Of a DNA stretch of 64,000 nt, positions 41,819 through 48,987 are shown in pieces; positions within the stretch are counted from its first letter, which is position 1, and every line of letters begins with the position of its first letter. Below the pieces are notes generated by a model. The model was not told the DNA's origin, made no database searches, and worked only from the letters and a program-made list of their open reading frames with translations. This DNA comes from Kitasatospora sp. MAP5-34 (GTDB lineage Bacteria > Actinomycetota > Actinomycetes > Streptomycetales > Streptomycetaceae): NCBI RefSeq assembly GCF_029894335.1, contig NZ_JARXZC010000009.1, positions 1-64,000 on the forward strand. Reading direction: 5' to 3'. The translations under genes and the position numbers were made by a program.

Positions 41819-42298
41819 GTGTCGACCGGTACCGGCCCTGAGACCGAGCAGTTGCCGCACAACGCGGACAGCCCCGAACTCACTCTGCCCGGACAGCTGC
41901 TGAGCACCTCGTACGCACTCGCGATGCCCGCGCTCACCGAGGTCGCCCCCGGGTTCGTGCACGAGCGGGAGATCCGCCCGCTCCGCAGACTCCGCTGGTG
42001 GCAGATCCTGCCGATCGTCCTGCTGGCCGCTGTCGGCTCGCTGATGTTCGGCTTCCCGCTCGCCTTCGGCTCGGGGGACGGCGCCTCGGCGATGATCGGG
42101 ATGCTCGGCCTGCTGCTCACCGCCGCCTCGCTCGGCTGGGGCGCGATGGCGGCCCGGATGGCCGGGTACAAGTGGCCGGGTGTGCCCAGGCGCGGCAGTG
42201 GCCGCCGGGCCAGCCGCCGGGCCATCGGCAGCTACACCCTGGCGGTGGCGGTGGCCGTGGCGCTCGCCGTCTGGCGGGTCGTCCACCTGCGCGGCTGA
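41819..42298 (+). CDS. conserved membrane protein between miaA and dapF
   Basis: This protein of about 159 residues has a disordered N-terminal third, then three hydrophobic segments (ILPIVLLAAVGSLMFGFPLAFG, GMLGLLLTAASLGWGAMAARM and SYTLAVAVAVALAVWRVVHL) and a short basic loop. AGGGGAGG lies close before the GTG. I do not recognise a family. About 240 bp of non-coding sequence precede it. dapF starts 59 nt downstream behind its own -10 hexamer. Confidence 0.65.
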   Translation: MSTGTGPETEQLPHNADSPELTLPGQLLSTSYALAMPALTEVAPGFVHEREIRPLRRLRWWQILPIVLLAAVGSLMFGFPLAFGSGDGASAMIGMLGLLLTAASLGWGAMAARMAGYKWPGVPRRGSGRRASRRAIGSYTLAVAVAVALAVWRVVHLRG

Positions 42299-42343
42299 GG
42301 CTCCACCGGTAGGTGCGGCGATCAGGTTTACGGAGTCGCTAAG

Positions 42344-42349
42344 TACCAT
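42344..42349 (+). promoter_or_regulatory. -10 hexamer TACCAT, candidate leaderless promoter of dapF
   Basis: TACCAT ends 7 nt before the GTG of dapF, and no ribosome binding site is visible. Confidence 0.45.
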
Positions 42350-42356
42350 CGACCGT

Positions 42357-43250
42357 GTGAGCGCATCGACTACCCAGGGCGTGCCCTTCCTCAAGGGCCA
42401 CGGCACCCAGAACGACTTCGTGATCGTCCCCGACCCGGACGGGCAGCTCGACCTCGGTCCGGCAGCCGTCGCGGCGCTGTGCGACCGGCGGGCCGGTATC
42501 GGCGGCGACGGGCTGCTGCGGGTGGTGCGCTCCGCCGCCGATCCGGCCGGTGCCGAGCTGGCCGACCGGGCCGAGTGGTTCATGGACTACCGCAACTCCG
42601 ACGGATCGATCGCCGAGATGTGCGGTAACGGCGTCCGGGTCTTCGCCCACTACCTCGTCCGGGCCGGCCTGGCGAAGCCGGGGACGATCGCGATCGCGAC
42701 CCGAGCCGGGGTGCGACAGGCCCTGGTCGCCGAGGACGGGCCCGACGGGGCGCCCGGTGAGATCACCGTCGACATGGGGCGCGTGGCGCTGCCCGGCCCC
42801 GAGGGCATCGAGGTCGCGGTGGGGGAGCGGCGCTGGCCGGCCCGCAACGTCAACATGGGCAACCCGCACGCCGTCGCGTTCGTCGCCGACCTCGATCACG
42901 CCGGTGACCTGTACTCGGCGCCGCTGACCACCCCGGCCGGGGTGTACCCCGAGGGCGTCAACGTCGAGTTCGTGGTGGACCGGGGGCCCCGGCACGTCGC
43001 GATGCGGGTACACGAGCGGGGCTCCGGCGAGACCCGCTCCTGCGGCACCGGCGCCTGCGCGGTGGCCGTCGCCGCCGCCCGCCGGGACGGTCTCGACCCG
43101 GCCGTCACCGGCGAGAGCGTCACGTACACCGTCGACCTGCCGGGCGGACGCCTGGTCATCACTGAGCACCCGGACGGGCGCGTCGAGATGACCGGACCGG
43201 CCCAGATCGTCGCCGAGGGTTTCATCGCTCCGGGCCTGCTGGCGCTCTGA
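42357..43250 (+). CDS. dapF: diaminopimelate epimerase DapF
   Basis: This 297-residue enzyme converts LL- to meso-diaminopimelate for lysine and peptidoglycan synthesis. The two catalytic cysteines are in AEMCGNGVRVFAH (about residue 90) and RSCGTGACAVAVAA (about 229). The substrate-binding KGHGTQNDFVIV segment is at the N-terminus. GTG is chosen because homology begins at VPFLKGHGTQND; a longer frame upstream overlaps the previous gene. Confidence 0.96.
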   Translation: MSASTTQGVPFLKGHGTQNDFVIVPDPDGQLDLGPAAVAALCDRRAGIGGDGLLRVVRSAADPAGAELADRAEWFMDYRNSDGSIAEMCGNGVRVFAHYLVRAGLAKPGTIAIATRAGVRQALVAEDGPDGAPGEITVDMGRVALPGPEGIEVAVGERRWPARNVNMGNPHAVAFVADLDHAGDLYSAPLTTPAGVYPEGVNVEFVVDRGPRHVAMRVHERGSGETRSCGTGACAVAVAAARRDGLDPAVTGESVTYTVDLPGGRLVITEHPDGRVEMTGPAQIVAEGFIAPGLLAL

Positions 43251-43320
43251 CCTGCTGGTGCCCTGGCCTGCTGGTGCCCTGGCCGGCTGGTGCCCTGGCC
43301 GGCTGGTGCCCTGGCCGGCT
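43251..43320. repeat. 16-bp tandem repeat, four units, directly after the dapF stop
   Basis: The units read cctgctggtgccctgg twice and ccggctggtgccctgg twice, followed by a partial fifth (ccggct). The array starts at the first base after the dapF stop codon. The last codons of dapF (ctgctggcgctc) resemble the unit, so it may have grown from the gene end. Confidence 0.93.
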
Positions 43321-43342
43321 CGCCGAGGAGTCCGCTTTCCCC

Positions 43343-43414
43343 CGTTCCGCGACGCGTGAATCCCCCCTATCGAGTGATCTCGGTAGCGGACGGGAAGCAA
43401 CGCGTCGCGGAACG
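43343..43414. promoter_or_regulatory. perfect 15-bp inverted repeat upstream of the RSH gene
   Basis: CGTTCCGCGACGCGT (43343-43357) and its exact complement (43400-43414) enclose 42 nt. A TAGCAT hexamer at 43427-43432 is a possible -10, which would place the right arm over the -35 region, about 70 bp before the start codon. It could be a looped operator, or a dapF terminator with a large loop. Confidence 0.7.
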
Positions 43415-43480
43415 TGCTGTGCTCGGTAGCATGTACCACCGGGGCGGGAGTCGCTCCGGTGACGGCTGCCGGAGGTGCAG

Positions 43481-45778
43481 ATGACCATCCGCCCCGAGCT
43501 GGAGGCCGGTCACGAGGTGGGCCGGTCCGGTACCGGCCACCCCGTCGAACCCAGGCGCACGCTGGGCAGCCTGAGCCGCGCCACGCTCGGCCGCGCCGGG
43601 CGCGCCGCCCTGCTCGCCACCAGCCGTCAGCCACTGCCTGACGCGGTCGAGCCGGTCGTCGAGGCGCACCGCAGGCACCACCCGCAGGCCGATCTGGCCC
43701 TGCTCAGCCGGGCCTACCGCACCGCCGAGGCCAGCCATCGCGGGCAGAAGCGCAAGAGCGGCGAGCCGTTCATCACCCACCCGCTCGCGGTGACGATGAT
43801 CCTGGCCCAACTCGGCGCGGGCACCACGACCCTGGTCGCCTCGCTGCTCCACGACACCGTCGAGGACACCGAGGTGACGCTGGATCAGGTGGCCGCCGAG
43901 TACGGACCCGAGGTGGCGTACCTGGTGGACGGCGTCACCAAGCTGGAGAAGGTCGACTTCGGCGCCGCCGCCGAGGCCGAGACCTTCCGCAAGATGCTGG
44001 TGGCCACCGGTGACGACGTCCGGGTCATGGTGATCAAGCTCGCCGACCGCCTGCACAACATGCGGACGATCCGTCACATGAAGCCGGCCAGCCGGATCCG
44101 GATCGCCAAGGTCACCAGGGACGTGCTGATCCCGCTCGCCGAGCGGCTCGGCATCCAGGTGCTCAAGGCGGAGCTGGAGGACATCGTCTTCGCCACCCTG
44201 CACCCGGAGGAGTACGCCCGCACCCGTGCTCTGGTGACGGCCTACGAGAGCGCGCCGGACGGGCTGCTGCAGCCCTTCGCGGACGCCCTGAACAGGCAGC
44301 TCGCCGAGTCCGGGGTCGCCGCCACCGTCACCGTCCGGCCCCGGCACTGCGTCTCGCTGCACCGGGTGCTGCTCAAGCGCACCGCCGCCGCCGGGCCCGA
44401 CGGACTGCCGCAGGGCCTGCAGCCCGCCGACTTCGGCCGGCTGCTGGTGGTGGTCGAGGAGAACGCCGACTGCTACGCCGTGCTCGGCGAGCTGCACACC
44501 TGTTGGACGCCGTTGCCCGGCGAGTTCAAGGACTTCGTGGCCTCGCCCAAGTTCAACCTCTACCAGTCGCTGCACACCGCCGTGGCGCTGGCCGGCGGCG
44601 AGGTGGTCGAGGTCCTGGTGCGGACGCGGGAGATGCACCGGGTGGCCGAGTTCGGCGTGGTCGCCCTCGGCGACCCGCACCAGGGCGAGCCGCCGCAGCC
44701 GGACGACCCCGACCAGGGGGACGTCAACCGCAGCGATCCCGCCCGTCCCGGCTGGCTCAGCCGGCTGTTGGAGTGGCAGCAGGAGACGCCCGACCCGGAC
44801 ACCTTCTGGTCCGCCCTCACCGCCGACCTCTCGGACGACCGCGAGATCACCGCCGTCACCGAGGACGGCGAGACCCTGCACCTGCCCGCGATGGCCAGTT
44901 GCGTCGACGCCGCGTACCTGCTCGGCGAGGAGACCGGCCACCGATGTCTGGGCGCCCGTGTCAACGGGCGGCTGGTCGCGCTCTCCACCACCCTCGGGGA
45001 CGGTGACGTCCTCGAAGTCCTCACCGAGCCGAACGGCGAGCCGTCCGGGCCGTCGCCCGAGTGGCTCGACCATGTCCGCACGCCGGGCGCGCGGCTGGCC
45101 ATCGAGCGCTGGCTGGCCGACCACCCCGCCCCCGAGGCGGTGGTGGAGACCTGCCGCCCGGGCGGTCAGCTCCAGCCGGCCGCCTCGCCCGCCGCCGAAC
45201 GGGGCGAGTCCCCGGTGGCCGTCGTCGGCAGACCAGGTGCGGTCGTCCGGCTGGCCCGCTGCTGCACACCCGTCCCGCCGGACGAGGTCACCGGTTTCGC
45301 GATCCGGGGCGGCGCCGTCGCGGTGCACCGCACCGGCTGTCCGGACGCCGAGCAACTGCGCGAGGCCGGGCGCGGCCCGGTCCGGGTCACCTGGGTCCCT
45401 GGGGTGATCCCGCTGTCCGGCTACCGCGTCACGCTGCGGGCCGAGGCGCTCAACCGTCCCCGGCTGCTCGCCGACCTGACCGCCGCGATGTCCGCCGAGG
45501 GGATCGGCATCATCTCGGCCGCCGTCGAGCCCCCGCAGGAACTGCGGGTCCGGCACACCTACACCATCGAGCTGCCGGAGGCCCGGACGCTGGCGGCGGT
45601 GATGCGCGCGATGCTGCGGGTCTCCGGGGTGTACGACGTCTTCCGGCCCGGCTTCCGCAGCGGAAATGGGGATGACCCGGTCACCCCGGGCATGCGACCA
45701 TCGACGGGAATGCACGGCCGGTCCGCGGCGTTCACCGGAGGAAGTGGTGCCGGTGTCGATCGCGACCTGCAGGGGTAG
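43481..45778 (+). CDS. rshA: RelA/SpoT-family (p)ppGpp hydrolase/synthetase (RshA-like)
   Basis: This protein of about 765 residues has an N-terminal HD hydrolase domain with all key motifs (GEPFITHPLAV, His124-Asp125 in HDTVEDTEVT, KLADRLHNMRT), then a synthetase domain, TGS, a Cys-rich zinc-finger-like region (LARCCTPVPPDE) and a C-terminal ACT domain. The synthetase domain is divergent: the usual RFKD or EFDD motif is EFKD (348-351), the DLxxxR catalytic strand reads ADFGRLL, and the G-loop Lys is lost (RPRHCVSLHRVL); YQSLHT is kept. Hydrolysis is likely and synthesis doubtful. It corresponds by position to the second RSH of S. coelicolor. GGAGG lies 5 nt before the ATG. Confidence 0.88.
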   Translation: MTIRPELEAGHEVGRSGTGHPVEPRRTLGSLSRATLGRAGRAALLATSRQPLPDAVEPVVEAHRRHHPQADLALLSRAYRTAEASHRGQKRKSGEPFITHPLAVTMILAQLGAGTTTLVASLLHDTVEDTEVTLDQVAAEYGPEVAYLVDGVTKLEKVDFGAAAEAETFRKMLVATGDDVRVMVIKLADRLHNMRTIRHMKPASRIRIAKVTRDVLIPLAERLGIQVLKAELEDIVFATLHPEEYARTRALVTAYESAPDGLLQPFADALNRQLAESGVAATVTVRPRHCVSLHRVLLKRTAAAGPDGLPQGLQPADFGRLLVVVEENADCYAVLGELHTCWTPLPGEFKDFVASPKFNLYQSLHTAVALAGGEVVEVLVRTREMHRVAEFGVVALGDPHQGEPPQPDDPDQGDVNRSDPARPGWLSRLLEWQQETPDPDTFWSALTADLSDDREITAVTEDGETLHLPAMASCVDAAYLLGEETGHRCLGARVNGRLVALSTTLGDGDVLEVLTEPNGEPSGPSPEWLDHVRTPGARLAIERWLADHPAPEAVVETCRPGGQLQPAASPAAERGESPVAVVGRPGAVVRLARCCTPVPPDEVTGFAIRGGAVAVHRTGCPDAEQLREAGRGPVRVTWVPGVIPLSGYRVTLRAEALNRPRLLADLTAAMSAEGIGIISAAVEPPQELRVRHTYTIELPEARTLAAVMRAMLRVSGVYDVFRPGFRSGNGDDPVTPGMRPSTGMHGRSAAFTGGSGAGVDRDLQG

Positions 45779-45850
45779 CTCAGCTCTTGTTGGGTAGCTC
45801 CCAGGTGCGCGTGGCAGTGCACCGGCTCTCCCTATACCGCAAAGGACAAG

Positions 45851-47353
45851 ATGACCTCCACGTTCGACAGCCGCAACCAATCCGACGAGTCCGCCAAGCG
45901 GCTCACCGGCCTCAGGGCGGAAGCCCTCATGGACGAGGACCTCGCGGCGATCGACGAGGACCTCGACCAGCACTACGACGGTGACCAGTACGACCGCAGC
46001 GAGCGCGCTGCCCTGCGCCGCGTCGCCGGTCTCTCCACCGAACTCCAGGACGTCACCGAGGTCGAGTACCGCCAGCTCCGTCTGGAGCGCGTGGTACTCG
46101 TCGGCGTGTGGACGGACGGCACGGCGGAGGAGGCCGAGAACTCCCTCGCCGAGCTGGCCGCGCTGGCCGAGACCGCCGGTTCCGAGGTGCTCGACGGCGT
46201 GATCCAGCGCCGTGACAAGCCGGACGCCGCGACGTACATCGGTTCGGGCAAGGCGAAGGAACTGCGGGACATCGTCGCCTCCACCGGCGCCGACACCGTG
46301 GTCTGCGACGGTGAACTCACCCCGGGCCAGCTGATCCAGCTCGAGGACGTCGTAAAGGTCAAGGTGGTCGACCGCACCGCCCTGATCCTGGACATCTTCG
46401 CCCAGCACGCCAAGTCCCGGGAGGGCAAGGCCCAGGTCTCGCTGGCGCAGATGCAGTACATGCTGCCGCGCCTGCGTGGCTGGGGTGCCTCACTGTCCCG
46501 GCAGATGGGTGGTGGTGGCTCCGGCTCGTCCGGCGGCGGTATGGCCACCCGTGGTCCCGGTGAGACCAAGATCGAGACCGACCGTCGTCGGATCCGCGAG
46601 CGGATGGCGAAGCTCCGCAAGGAGATCGTCGACATGAAGAAGGGCCGCGACACCAAGCGCCAGGAGCGCCGTCGCAACCAGATCCCCTCGGTCGCCATCG
46701 CGGGCTACACCAACGCCGGCAAGTCCTCCATCCTCAACCGGCTGACCGGCGCGGGCGTGCTGGTGGAGAACTCCCTGTTCGCCACCCTCGACCCGACCGT
46801 GCGCCGGGCCCAGACCCCGAGCGGCCGGGTCTACACCCTGGCCGACACCGTCGGGTTCGTCCGGCACCTGCCGCACCACCTGGTCGAGGCGTTCCGCTCC
46901 ACCATGGAGGAGGTCGCCGAGGCGGACCTCATCCTGCACGTGGTGGACGGCTCGCACCCCGAGCCGGAGACGCAGCTGGCCGCCGTCCGCGAGGTGATCG
47001 TCTCGGTCGAGGCGCACAACGTGCCGGAGATCGTGGTGATCAACAAGGCCGACGCCGCCGACCCGCACATGCTGCAGCGTCTGCTGCGGCGTGAGCCGCA
47101 CGCCATCGTGGTCTCCGCCCGCACCGGGCTGGGCATGGACGAGCTGCTCAAGCTGATCGACGACGAGCTGCCGCGCCCCGCGATCGAGGTCCAGGCCCTC
47201 GTCCCGTACACCCGGGGCGACCTGGTCTCCCGTGTGCACGCGGAGGGCGAGCTGATCTCCACCGAGCACACCGGCGAGGGCACCCTGGTGCGCGCCAAGG
47301 TCGCCGCCGAGCTGGCGTCCGAGCTGGAGCGGTTCGCCGTCGTCACGCAGTAG
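45851..47353 (+). CDS. hflX: ribosome-associated GTPase HflX
   Basis: This 500-residue protein has an N-terminal HflX nucleotide-binding domain (LDGVIQRRDKPDAATYIGSGKAKEL), a Gly/Ser-rich linker (GGGGSGSSGGG, about residues 218-228), a coiled helix and a TrmE-Era-type GTPase domain with GYTNAGKS, DTVGFV and NKAD. HflX splits stalled or heat-damaged 70S ribosomes. AAAGGA lies 4 nt before the ATG. A long palindrome follows the stop codon. Confidence 0.95.
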   Translation: MTSTFDSRNQSDESAKRLTGLRAEALMDEDLAAIDEDLDQHYDGDQYDRSERAALRRVAGLSTELQDVTEVEYRQLRLERVVLVGVWTDGTAEEAENSLAELAALAETAGSEVLDGVIQRRDKPDAATYIGSGKAKELRDIVASTGADTVVCDGELTPGQLIQLEDVVKVKVVDRTALILDIFAQHAKSREGKAQVSLAQMQYMLPRLRGWGASLSRQMGGGGSGSSGGGMATRGPGETKIETDRRRIRERMAKLRKEIVDMKKGRDTKRQERRRNQIPSVAIAGYTNAGKSSILNRLTGAGVLVENSLFATLDPTVRRAQTPSGRVYTLADTVGFVRHLPHHLVEAFRSTMEEVAEADLILHVVDGSHPEPETQLAAVREVIVSVEAHNVPEIVVINKADAADPHMLQRLLRREPHAIVVSARTGLGMDELLKLIDDELPRPAIEVQALVPYTRGDLVSRVHAEGELISTEHTGEGTLVRAKVAAELASELERFAVVTQ

Positions 47354-47384
47354 CCGGGTAGCCGTTCAGTACGGGACACCCCCA

Positions 47385-47489
47385 AGGGCGCGGGGCTCTG
47401 CTCAATCACTACGTGCGCGAAATCGGAAGGCTCCGGCCTGTTGCCTTCCGCATCGCGCACGTAGTTGATTGAGCAGAGCCCCGCGCCTC
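47385..47489. repeat. 105-nt near-perfect palindrome of the GGGGCGCGGGG family, copy 3
   Basis: The arms are about 45 nt long: 47385-47429 pairs with 47443-47489 with only a few bulges. They read gggcgcggggctctgctcaa, then tcactacgtgcgcg and cggaaggc, and their complements. It separates the convergent hflX and protease genes and can terminate both. Confidence 0.88.
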
Positions 47490-47503
47490 TGTTTTGTTGC
47501 TCC

Positions 47504-48682
47504 CTACTTCTGCGAGAGGTACGTGAGCGCCTGCTGGGCCACGCTCTCCAGGTACGGGCCGCTGAGGGACGTGTGGTCCGCCGTCCCGATCGAGGTGTTA
47601 CTGACCAGGGCGAGCCGGCCGTCCGGCATGGTGGCGAACCAGCCGCCGCCGCTCGCGCCCGCCGTCATGGTGCAGCCGATGGTGAGCATCGGGGGCCGGG
47701 TGGGGTCGTAGGAGAGGCGGACGGGCGTGCCGCCGTCGCAGCGGTCCAGCTCCTGGCCGTCGAAGGGTTTGACCGCCGGGTAGCCCCAGGCGGAGACCTT
47801 CAGCTGGTCGCGCGGTGCGTTGAACCAGACTGGCAGGGCGGTGCCGACCGTCTCCTCGAGGGACTTCCCGCCGCCGTCCGGGTTGTGCACCCGCATGACG
47901 GCGAAGTCGTACTGGCTGGCCGAGTTGCCGCTGCGGCCGCCCTCGGCCATCCACTGCGGCGAGGTGACGATCGTGTCGGCCCACCACTCGCCGAGCGGTG
48001 CCACCTGGTCCAGGGTGGCGTGCTTGCCCTGGCTCGCCGCGCCGGAGCTGTTGTAGGCGGGGACGAAGATGATGTTCTTGTACCAGTCGCCGCCCTTGCC
48101 CTCGTGCACGCAGTGACCGGCCGTCCAGACCAGGTTGCTCTTGCCCGGGTGCGCCGGGTCGGCGATCACGGTGGCGGAGCACTGGCCGGTGCCGTTGTTC
48201 TCCGGCGTGCTGGTGAAGATCTTCCCGGAGGCCGGGGTCGCGGTGTACGGGCGCGGCACCGGGACGGCCTGGACCGGGGACGGGTCGGGGTCGGTGCCGC
48301 CGGTCGCGCTGTTGCCGGGGGAGGGGGCGGCCGGGGCGCTCGGCGGGGCGGGCTCCTGCGGCTGCGCGCCCTTCATCTTCTCCGCGTTCCAGAGGTTCTT
48401 CACGACCGGGTTGTGGAAGACGTGCTTGGACGCCCACTTGTCCCAGTCGTCGAACTTCCACTTCTTCAGGTCGTCCCAGCTCTTGGGCAGCCCGTCGAGC
48501 AGCCCGGACGGGATGCCGGTCGGCAGCTGCGGCTTGCCGCTCGCGGCAGCGGTGGCCGACGCCGCGTCCGGACCGCCGGGAGTGGGACCGGACGAGCCGC
48601 AGGCCGTCGCGCCGAGCAGCAGCGCGGCGACGAGGGCGGCCCGGCCCGTCCGGCGGATCGGTGACTTGGGTATCGATGACAT
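47504..48682 (-). CDS. trypsin-like serine protease lipoprotein
   Basis: This exported protein of about 392 residues has a signal peptide ending in a probable lipobox (LLLGATAC), a Pro/Ala/Asp linker of about 100 residues, and a chymotrypsin-fold protease domain. The triad is His in VWTAGHCVHEG, Asp in QYDFAVMRV and Ser in TAGASGGGW, all intact. Relatives in streptomycetes are glutamyl-endopeptidase-like V8-type enzymes. GGGAGC lies 7 nt before the chosen ATG. It is a single gene facing hflX. Confidence 0.86.
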   Translation of the reverse strand: MSSIPKSPIRRTGRAALVAALLLGATACGSSGPTPGGPDAASATAAASGKPQLPTGIPSGLLDGLPKSWDDLKKWKFDDWDKWASKHVFHNPVVKNLWNAEKMKGAQPQEPAPPSAPAAPSPGNSATGGTDPDPSPVQAVPVPRPYTATPASGKIFTSTPENNGTGQCSATVIADPAHPGKSNLVWTAGHCVHEGKGGDWYKNIIFVPAYNSSGAASQGKHATLDQVAPLGEWWADTIVTSPQWMAEGGRSGNSASQYDFAVMRVHNPDGGGKSLEETVGTALPVWFNAPRDQLKVSAWGYPAVKPFDGQELDRCDGGTPVRLSYDPTRPPMLTIGCTMTAGASGGGWFATMPDGRLALVSNTSIGTADHTSLSGPYLESVAQQALTYLSQK

Positions 48683-48853
48683 GAGGTGAGCTCCCCCGAC
48701 GCGTGCACGTGGACGGGGTCGAGTCTCCCACGGCCGCGCACCAGTGCCCTGACGCATGGTCACCGGCCATGGTTACCGGTCGGATCACTCCAACGGGTGG
48801 GTGATCCACCGGTATTCACCACAACGAGTGAGCTGATCTTGTGATCACCGCGC

Positions 48854-48873
48854 AGGGGTAGGTAACCCTTAGT
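48854..48873. promoter_or_regulatory. candidate DmdR/IdeR iron box
   Basis: The sequence aggggtaggtaacccttagt is an imperfect palindrome resembling the 19-bp DmdR/DtxR site TTAGGTTAGGCTAACCTAA. It lies about 120 bp before the first siderophore gene, where a -10 such as TAGTTG would overlap its edge. Iron-dependent repression of the operon is the natural inference. Confidence 0.65.
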
Positions 48874-48890
48874 TGTCGCGTACCGGAAGC

Positions 48891-48976
48891 TCCCGCAGTC
48901 CCCGACTCCCAGTCCCCGCCTCCCCGCGCTCGACTCCTACCCATCGACTCCCAGCGCCCGCACCCCCACGCGCCCC
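48891..48976 (+). promoter_or_regulatory. C-rich, G-poor leader of the siderophore operon
   Basis: About 85 nt before the ribosome binding site are almost free of G runs and very rich in C, with CGACTCC(C/T)A occurring three times (48903, 48931 and 48945). Unpaired C-rich RNA of this kind is typical of Rho-utilisation sites, so Rho-dependent control of the operon is possible. Confidence 0.4.
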
Positions 48977-48987
48977 AAGGAGCAGCC

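Larger units (their letters stand above)
48683..48987. other. divergent promoter region between protease and siderophore operon
   Basis: This 305-bp gap contains two near-identical 12-mers catggt(c/t)accgg at 48755-48766 and 48768-48779 (period 13), the candidate iron box and the C-rich leader described separately. No gene is seen. Confidence 0.6.
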
